A DNA stretch of 59,954 nucleotides. It comes from Candidatus Enterenecus stercoripullorum. GTDB lineage: Bacteria > Bacillota > Clostridia > Oscillospirales > Oscillospiraceae. The position numbers and the translations under genes were made by a program. The first letter of the stretch is position 1. Each line of letters starts with the position of its first letter. The stretch spans positions 1 through 59,954 of the forward strand of contig DVKM01000029.1 of the NCBI GenBank assembly GCA_018716015.1, in the 5' to 3' direction. The notes beneath the pieces were generated by a model. The model ran no database searches. It was not told the DNA's origin and saw only the letters and a list, made by a program, of their open reading frames with translations. Below are positions 54,234-59,954 of this stretch, piece after piece.

Positions 54234-55931
54234 ATGAACTTGAAACCCGGATTTCACAAGTACATTCCCTTCCAGCCCCAGCCCATTGAGGGCCGCACCT
54301 GGCCGGATCACACCATCCAGAAGGCGCCCATCTGGTGTTCGGTGGACCTGCGGGACGGCAACCAGGCCCTGATCGATCCCATGAACCTTCAGGAAAAGCT
54401 GGAGTACTTCCACACCCTGGTGGACATCGGGGTAAAGGAGATTGAGATCGGTTTTCCCTCTGCTTCGGAGACGGAGTTCGAGATCTGCCGGGAGCTGATC
54501 GAGGGAGGGCATATTCCAGACGACGTGACTATCCAGGTGCTGGTCCAGGCCCGGGAGCACCTGATCCGCCGCACTTTTGAGGCCATTGACGGGGCCAAAA
54601 ACGTGATTCTCCACTTCTACAACTCTACCTCTACACTCCAGCGCAAGGTGGTGTTCCACGCCGACTGCGACGCCATCACCAAGATTGCCACCGACGCGGC
54701 CGACCTGATCTACGAGATGGCCCAGCCGGTGATCGCCAAGGGGATGAATCTGCGCTATGAGTACTCCCCAGAGTCCTTTATGGGTACCGAGATGGACTAT
54801 GCCGCCGAGATCTGCGCTGCCGTGCTGGACCACCTCCACGCCACGCCGGAAAACCCGGTGATTCTCAACCTGCCTACCACGGTGGAGAACTGCATGCCCA
54901 ACCAGTTTGCCGATATGCTGGAGTATTTTCTCCGCAAGCTGAAGGGCAAGGAACGGGCCATTATCTCCCTGCATCCCCACAATGACCGAGGCACCGGTGT
55001 AGCCACCACCGAGTTGGGTCTGCTGGCGGGGGCGCAGCGGGTGGAAGCCACCCTTTTCGGAAACGGGGAGCGCACCGGCAACGTGGATATGGTCACCCTG
55101 GCCATGAATCTGTGGAGTCAGGGCATCGACCCAGAACTGGACTTCCACGACATCAACAAGATTCGGGACATGTATGAGCGGTGCACCAAGATGAAGGTGG
55201 GCGAGCGCCAGCCCTATGTGGGCCAGTTGGTGTTCACCGCCTTCTCCGGCAGCCATCAGGACGCCATCAACAAGGGCTTCCGCTATATGGAGGAGAGCGG
55301 CACCGATATGTGGGAGGTGCCCTACCTGCCCATAGACCCGGCGGACGTGGGCCGGCAGTACGAGCCCATCATCCGCATCAACTCCCAGTCCGGCAAGGGC
55401 GGGGCGGCCTTCGTCATGCAGCACACCTTCGGCTATGATCTACCAAAAGCTATGCACACGGAGTTTGGCGCCATTGTCCAGAAGGAGACTGACCGGGTGG
55501 GCAAGGAACTCCAGCCCCAGCAGATCTTTGATCTGTTTGACAAGGAGTACCTGTCCGCCCCTAAGACCTATCAGCTGGTGCGCCACAGCTTTCAGGAAGA
55601 CGCTCGCCACGGGGATGCCAGCTGGGTGAAGTTCCAGGGGGAGATTAGCTACAAGGGCAAGACCATGGCAGCCAGCGGCGAGGGCAACGGCCCCATCGAT
55701 GCCTTCTTCAACGCCCTGCACAGTATGCCCGAGGGGGCCATCGACGGCTACCAGTTCGTGGACTATCAGGAGCACGCCATTTCCTCCGGCTCGGACACTC
55801 AGGCGGTGTGCTACATTCACCTGAAGGACCCCAAGGGTGAGGACGTGTTCGGTGTGGGCAAGAGCCATAATATCAACCGGGCGTCCCTGCGGGCCATTCT
55901 GAACGCCATCAACCGCTCCCTGTTGAAATAG
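54234..55931 (+). CDS. leuA: 2-isopropylmalate synthase
   Basis: PDHTIQKAPIWCSVDLRDGNQALIDPMNLQEKLEYFHTLVDIGVKEIEIGFPSASETEF; ISLHPHNDRGTGVATTELGLLAGAQRVEATLFGNGERTGNVD. Confidence 0.97.
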   Translation: MNLKPGFHKYIPFQPQPIEGRTWPDHTIQKAPIWCSVDLRDGNQALIDPMNLQEKLEYFHTLVDIGVKEIEIGFPSASETEFEICRELIEGGHIPDDVTIQVLVQAREHLIRRTFEAIDGAKNVILHFYNSTSTLQRKVVFHADCDAITKIATDAADLIYEMAQPVIAKGMNLRYEYSPESFMGTEMDYAAEICAAVLDHLHATPENPVILNLPTTVENCMPNQFADMLEYFLRKLKGKERAIISLHPHNDRGTGVATTELGLLAGAQRVEATLFGNGERTGNVDMVTLAMNLWSQGIDPELDFHDINKIRDMYERCTKMKVGERQPYVGQLVFTAFSGSHQDAINKGFRYMEESGTDMWEVPYLPIDPADVGRQYEPIIRINSQSGKGGAAFVMQHTFGYDLPKAMHTEFGAIVQKETDRVGKELQPQQIFDLFDKEYLSAPKTYQLVRHSFQEDARHGDASWVKFQGEISYKGKTMAASGEGNGPIDAFFNALHSMPEGAIDGYQFVDYQEHAISSGSDTQAVCYIHLKDPKGEDVFGVGKSHNINRASLRAILNAINRSLLK

Positions 55932-55992
55932 CAGCTTGCCATCGGTGGGGTGGATATGATAGGATGAAGAAAAACATCATAGGAAGGCTGGG

Positions 55993-56832
55993 ATGACCGT
56001 GAAAACTGCCGCGTTTATCGGCACTGGAAATATGGGGGGCGCTCTGGCCAGGGCAGCTTGCCGGGCCATCGGGCCGGGGGAGGTGGTGCTGGCCAACCGC
56101 ACGCTTCAAAAAGCAGAGGACCTTGCCCGGGAGCTGGGCTGCGCCGTGGCGCCGGACAACGCCCAGGCGGTGGAGAGCGCCCGGTATGTCTTTTTGTGTG
56201 TCAAGCCTCAGATGATGGCCGGCGTTCTGGCGGAGCTGGCCCCTGTCCTCCGGCGATGCCATGCGGCAGGGGAGGACAAGGTTCTGATCTCGGTGGCCGC
56301 TGGTCTGCGGCTGGCCGACCTGGCCCGGTCTGTCCAGGGAGCGGGCTATGATCCGGCGATCCTGCGGCTGATGCCCAACACCTGCGTGAGCGTGGGGCAG
56401 GGGGTGACCGCCATGTGCGCCCCGGCTGGAGTCGATGAGAAGGTGCTGGCAGAGGTGGAGAGCACCCTGAGCTGTTCCGGGGTGGTAACCCGGATTCCGG
56501 AAAGCCAGATGGACGCCTTTTCCGCCCTGGCGGGCTGCGGCCCCGCCTTTGTCTGCCTGTTCCTGGAGGCCCTTGCCGACGGCGGAGTCATGGCCGGTCT
56601 GCCTCGGAAGCAGGCCATGGAGTATGCTGCCCGGGTGGTCCTGGGGACCTGTGCCATGGCTTTGGAGCGCGACAAGCACCCTGGCGTCCTCAAGGATGAG
56701 GTCTGCTCACCGGCGGGTTCTACGATCGCCGGTGTGGCCGCGCTGGAGCGAGGGGGCTTCCGGGCCGCCGCCATGGAGGCGGTGCTGGCGGCCTGGCGGC
56801 GCAATGCCGAGCTGGGCAAGAAAAGATATTAA
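55993..56832 (+). CDS. proC: Pyrroline-5-carboxylate reductase
   Basis: MTVKTAAFIGTGNMGGALARAAC; LRLMPNTCVSVGQGVTAMC; LAGCGPAFVCLFLEALADGGVMAGLPRKQAMEYAARVVLGT; HPGVLKDEVCSPAGSTIAGVAALERGGFRAAAMEAV. Confidence 0.97.
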   Translation: MTVKTAAFIGTGNMGGALARAACRAIGPGEVVLANRTLQKAEDLARELGCAVAPDNAQAVESARYVFLCVKPQMMAGVLAELAPVLRRCHAAGEDKVLISVAAGLRLADLARSVQGAGYDPAILRLMPNTCVSVGQGVTAMCAPAGVDEKVLAEVESTLSCSGVVTRIPESQMDAFSALAGCGPAFVCLFLEALADGGVMAGLPRKQAMEYAARVVLGTCAMALERDKHPGVLKDEVCSPAGSTIAGVAALERGGFRAAAMEAVLAAWRRNAELGKKRY

Positions 56833-56844
56833 AAGGCGTAGGAA

Positions 56845-56878
56845 AAAGCGCGCCGACTGCCAGCAGTCGGCGCGCTTT
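56845..56878. terminator. Hairpin between convergent proC and FUSC-like gene
   Basis: aaagcgcgccgactg-ccag-cagtcggcgcgcttt. Confidence 0.75.
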
Positions 56879-56906
56879 GACTTGTCAAGACATGGACCAT
56901 CTTTCC

Positions 56907-57473
56907 TCAATCCTTGGAGTGGGATCCGTCTTGAGGCTGGGACGGCTTGCTGCGGGCGGGTAGCGCGGCGTTGACCAGAAAGGCCACGGATACCCCCACC
57001 ATGGTCTCCAGCACCCGGGCGATGGCATAGTAGTGGCGCTCATTTCCGGTGACGCTGCCTGAAATGGCCATGATGCAGGGGAGAATGCAGGCCATGGTGC
57101 AGGCCGCCGGGCGGTGTAGCACCTCCGTACACAACCAGATGCCCACAACACAGGACAGGCCCAGCAGCACCGCCTTGAAGGGCCAGAAGGAGAGCAGGGA
57201 CTCCGGGATCAGGATCATCAGCGCGCCGATGACTGCCCCGACCAGAACCCCCAGAAAGCGGGACAACCCGACCTGAAGGGTCTGCTCCAGGGAGCTTTGC
57301 ATACACACCACGCAGGGGATGCAGGCGTAAAGCGGTCCGATATAGCCCAGCACGCCCGGATAGCTCTCGTTGTAAAGCAGTCCGAAGGGGATGAAGATCA
57401 GGTAGGACAGGGTGACTGCCACAGCGGTTTTGATGGTGCGCATGCCGATGTGGGGATGGGTTATCTTTCGCAC
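56907..57473 (-). CDS. FUSC/aromatic-acid exporter-like membrane protein
   Basis: HIGMRTIKTAVAVTLSYLIFIPFGLLYNESYPGVLGYIGPLYACIPCVVCMQSSLEQTLQVGLSRFLGVLVGAVIG. Confidence 0.85.
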   Translation of the reverse strand: MRKITHPHIGMRTIKTAVAVTLSYLIFIPFGLLYNESYPGVLGYIGPLYACIPCVVCMQSSLEQTLQVGLSRFLGVLVGAVIGALMILIPESLLSFWPFKAVLLGLSCVVGIWLCTEVLHRPAACTMACILPCIMAISGSVTGNERHYYAIARVLETMVGVSVAFLVNAALPARSKPSQPQDGSHSKD

Positions 57474-57526
57474 GTGTCATTCCTCCAACCAGCCCACAGG
57501 CAGCCGTTCCGGTGCCGGCGACCGGC

Positions 57527-58363
57527 TCAATAGGCGGCGATGATACCGCCGCTGTTGGCGTAAAAGGTGCTGATGCCCCGGGTCTCGGTAATCAGGATTT
57601 CAGAGAAATTGCAGTTTTTCCGGGCCAGCATCCGCAGGTATTCCGCCCGCTCCCGGCACAGGCAGTGGGAAATGCACAGCGTCTTTCCGTGGTGCCGTTC
57701 GTCGCGCACCATCAGATCGGTGAGCTTGCTCAGCGCCTGCTTGATGGATAGCGCCTGGGTATGTTTGCGGATCTCCCCCTCAGGGGTGGAACCCATCACC
57801 AGTTTAACACGCAGGGCGCCGGTTATCAAGGCCTGAGTTTTGGTCAGCCGTCCCGCTTTGCGCAGGGTATCCAGGTTTTCCAGCACAAACAGGGTGTTCA
57901 TCTCAGCGATATACCGGTCTGTCTCCGCCACCACCTGGGCAAAGGGAAGTCCATCCCCGGCCAGCCTCGCGATCTTCTCTGCCACCAGCGTCTCCCCTGC
58001 GGAGGCGGAGCAGGAGTTAAATACATGGAGGTTGCGGTCTGGGTGCTGCTCCCGAAAGAGCTGGGCGGCCTGCCAGGCGCTGTTGTGGGAGCCGGAAAGT
58101 AGGGCGGAGAGGGTGACCACATAGACGTCTCCCTCGGCGGCCTCATAGGCAGATAGGTACTCCGCCGGCGAGGGGCAGGCGGTGTGAGCGGCCTGCTCAC
58201 ACATGGCCATGGCGTCCGTGAGCAGCTCAGTGTCCAGAGTTTCGTCATCCCGGTACTCCGCCTCGCCCACATAGATGGTCAGAGGCACGTTGATATAAAG
58301 CCCGGAGGCGCGTTGCTGCTGGGTGAGGTCGCAGCAGCTGTCCACAATGATCTTAAAACTCAT
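57527..58363 (-). CDS. DegV-family protein, second copy in window
   Basis: MSFKIIVDSCCDLTQQQRASGLYINVPLTIYVGEAEYRDDETLD...; LENLDTLRKAGRLTKTQALITGALRVKLVMGSTPEGEI. Confidence 0.93.
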   Translation of the reverse strand: MSFKIIVDSCCDLTQQQRASGLYINVPLTIYVGEAEYRDDETLDTELLTDAMAMCEQAAHTACPSPAEYLSAYEAAEGDVYVVTLSALLSGSHNSAWQAAQLFREQHPDRNLHVFNSCSASAGETLVAEKIARLAGDGLPFAQVVAETDRYIAEMNTLFVLENLDTLRKAGRLTKTQALITGALRVKLVMGSTPEGEIRKHTQALSIKQALSKLTDLMVRDERHHGKTLCISHCLCRERAEYLRMLARKNCNFSEILITETRGISTFYANSGGIIAAY

Positions 58364-58487
58364 AATAAAAAGCTCCTAATATGATTTTTGAAATTATTTT
58401 GCCAAAAAATTATAGCATAGAGGGAAGCGGAAGTCAAGAAAATGCAAAGAAAATTGATAGTGTGTGAAAAAAAAGACAAATTGGTAC

Positions 58488-58516
58488 TTGACGTGGGTGA
58501 TAATTCATAGTAAGAT
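58488..58516 (+). promoter_or_regulatory. Promoter upstream of flavoprotein gene
   Basis: TTGACG-17 bp-TAAGAT. Confidence 0.55.
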
Positions 58517-58593
58517 TGTCGGGAAAAGAACGGTGCACCGTGTGTGCGTCCGAAAGCATTTGCCAAACTGATTCTATTGAGGTGGAGTGTACC

Positions 58594-59763
58594 ATGAATT
58601 TTTCTTCTGGCGCCAGCGCGATCCGCTGTGTAGGTTGCTATGACGCTGACTTGGATTTGTTTGAGTGTCAGTATACGGTGCCGGACGGCATCTCGTATAA
58701 CTCGTATGTGATCCTAGACGATAAGATCGCCGTACTGGATACCATCGATCCCCGGAAAAGCGAGGAGTGGATGACCAATCTGGAAGAAGCCCTGGCGGGT
58801 CGGAAGCCGGACTATCTGATCATCCACCATATGGAGCCCGACCACTCGGGCAACGTGGCGCGGCTGGCCCGCTGCTATCCTGAGATGAAACTGGTGGGCA
58901 ATGCCAAGACCTTCACCATGCTGACCCAGTTCACTGGGGAGGACTATGCGGGGCGCACCATGATGGTCAAGGAGGGGGACACCCTAGGGCTGGGCAGCCA
59001 TACGCTGCAGTTTTTTATGGCGCCCATGGTGCATTGGCCCGAGGTGATGGTGTCCTATGAACAGACGGAGAAAGTGCTGTTCTCCGCGGATGGCTTTGGC
59101 CGGTTCGGCAACCCGGACAGATCGCTGCCCTGGGACGATGAGGCTCGGCGGTATTACACCAATATTGTGGGTAAGTACGGCACTCAGGTTCAGGCCCTGC
59201 TGAAAAAGCTCTTCGGGCTGGAGCTGCGGGCGATTTGCCCGCTGCACGGCCCCGTGCTGACGGGGGAGAGGATTTCCCGCGCTGTGGAGTTGTACGACCT
59301 GTGGAGCCGCTATGAGCCGGAGGAACGGGGGGTGCTGGTGGCCTTTGCCTCCATCCACGGGCACACCGCGCAAGCTGCCTGGGAGCTGGGGGAAATGTTG
59401 AACAAGGCTGGCGTAAAGGTGCAGGTCTTCGACCTGGCCCGACAGGACTGGGCAGAAGCGGTGGCCCAGGCGTTCCGGTACAGCGGGATGGTGCTGGCCG
59501 CTTCCAGCTATGATGCGGGCGTATTTACCCCCATGGCCCAGTTCCTATACCGGCTGAAGATGAAGAGCCTGCGCAACCGGGTGGTGGGCCTGGTGGAAAA
59601 CGGTTCCTGGGGACCCACGGCGCTGAAGACCATGCAGGAGGCCCTGGCAGAAATGAGAGACATGACGGTGGTGGAGCCTGCGGTAACCATTCGCTCCGCC
59701 TTGAACGCGGACAGCCGCGCGCAGATGGAGCAGCTGGCTGCCTCCATGGTCCAGGCAGTCTGA
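58594..59763 (+). CDS. FprA-type flavoprotein (flavodiiron family)
   Basis: YNSYVILDDKIAVLDTIDPRKSEEWMTNLEEALAGRKPDYLIIHHMEPDHSGNVARL; AICPLHGPVL; VLVAFASIHGHTAQAAWELGEMLN. Confidence 0.95.
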   Translation: MNFSSGASAIRCVGCYDADLDLFECQYTVPDGISYNSYVILDDKIAVLDTIDPRKSEEWMTNLEEALAGRKPDYLIIHHMEPDHSGNVARLARCYPEMKLVGNAKTFTMLTQFTGEDYAGRTMMVKEGDTLGLGSHTLQFFMAPMVHWPEVMVSYEQTEKVLFSADGFGRFGNPDRSLPWDDEARRYYTNIVGKYGTQVQALLKKLFGLELRAICPLHGPVLTGERISRAVELYDLWSRYEPEERGVLVAFASIHGHTAQAAWELGEMLNKAGVKVQVFDLARQDWAEAVAQAFRYSGMVLAASSYDAGVFTPMAQFLYRLKMKSLRNRVVGLVENGSWGPTALKTMQEALAEMRDMTVVEPAVTIRSALNADSRAQMEQLAASMVQAV

Positions 59764-59794
59764 GGGCTGGAAAAGAGAGTATAGATGAGCGCAA

Positions 59795-59849
59795 CGCGTG
59801 GGGCGGGGCCGGAGTGAAAACTCCGGCCCCGCCCCACGCGATATTTTTT
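59795..59849 (+). terminator. Intrinsic terminator with perfect 20-bp stem
   Basis: cgcgtggggcggggccggag-tgaaaa-ctccggccccgccccacgcg then atatttttt. Confidence 0.9.
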
Positions 59850-59897
59850 GCCCTGCTGCGGTACAATAAAGCCAGACCACACGAGGAGGTGTATACC

Positions 59898-59954
59898 GTG
59901 AAAAAGAAAATCACTGTACAAGGCATCCGGAACTTTCAAGCCTACCTGCGCCAG
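59898..59954 (+). CDS. Truncated ORF, possibly N-terminus of a tyrosine recombinase
   Basis: GTG start behind GAGGAGGT; (M)KKKITVQGIRNFQAYLRQ; too short to be sure. Confidence 0.3.
   Translation, partial: MKKKITVQGIRNFQAYLRQ

Noticed and set aside
10542-58363. Two DegV genes (10542-11378 and 57527-58363) as a recent duplication caused by the prophage
   Set aside because: The two sequences are quite diverged and multiple DegV paralogs are common in Firmicutes.
59898-59954. PanB start at the window edge
   Set aside because: KKKITVQ fits loosely but GIRNFQAYLRQ looks more like a recombinase N-terminus; 19 residues are too few to decide.

Overview
The window is a bacterial chromosome segment with high GC. 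Gene content and codon usage suggest a Firmicutes (Clostridia/Oscillospiraceae-like) host; this is inference. It carries a near-complete prophage of about 39 kb (roughly 14761-53664) integrated into the 3' end of a tRNA-Ser(GCU) gene. Host flank on the left: tuf (5' truncated), an MscS-like channel, two paralogous membrane proteins, a pseudouridine synthase, a PucR/CdaR-like regulator, ftsE-ftsX, an M23 peptidase, an S41/PDZ protease, DegV, YebC and MATE. Host flank on the right: two tRNA-Ser genes, T-box-leuA, proC, a FUSC-like protein, a second DegV, a flavodiiron-type flavoprotein, and a truncated ORF at the edge. The prophage has an HK97-like head module and a PBSX/Xkd-like contractile tail. 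It also carries a LexA/CI-type repressor, a replication module (initiator with embedded iterons, DnaB helicase), ParA plus a DUF3102-like protein, PcfK/PcfJ-like proteins, a HUH/G2P-like Rep, a methyltransferase, and a holin/NlpC-type lysis cassette. Observations most worth follow-up: (1) a 27-bp motif, AAATCCGCAGACGNNTGCGGATTTGGG, built on a 9-10 bp inverted repeat, seen four times in the same orientation and only in the prophage, with one copy inside the DUF3102-like gene next to parA; (2) exact-period 22-bp iterons inside the replication initiator gene, read in different codon phases; (3) an in-frame TGA splitting a PcfJ-like ORF; (4) two copies of a conserved GAGCCTGAGCCA...AGCGCCTGAGCC terminator-associated element; (5) an A_AAA_AAC -1 frameshift site in the tail chaperone gene. 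All functional names come from reading translated sequence and motif recognition; no database search was run.
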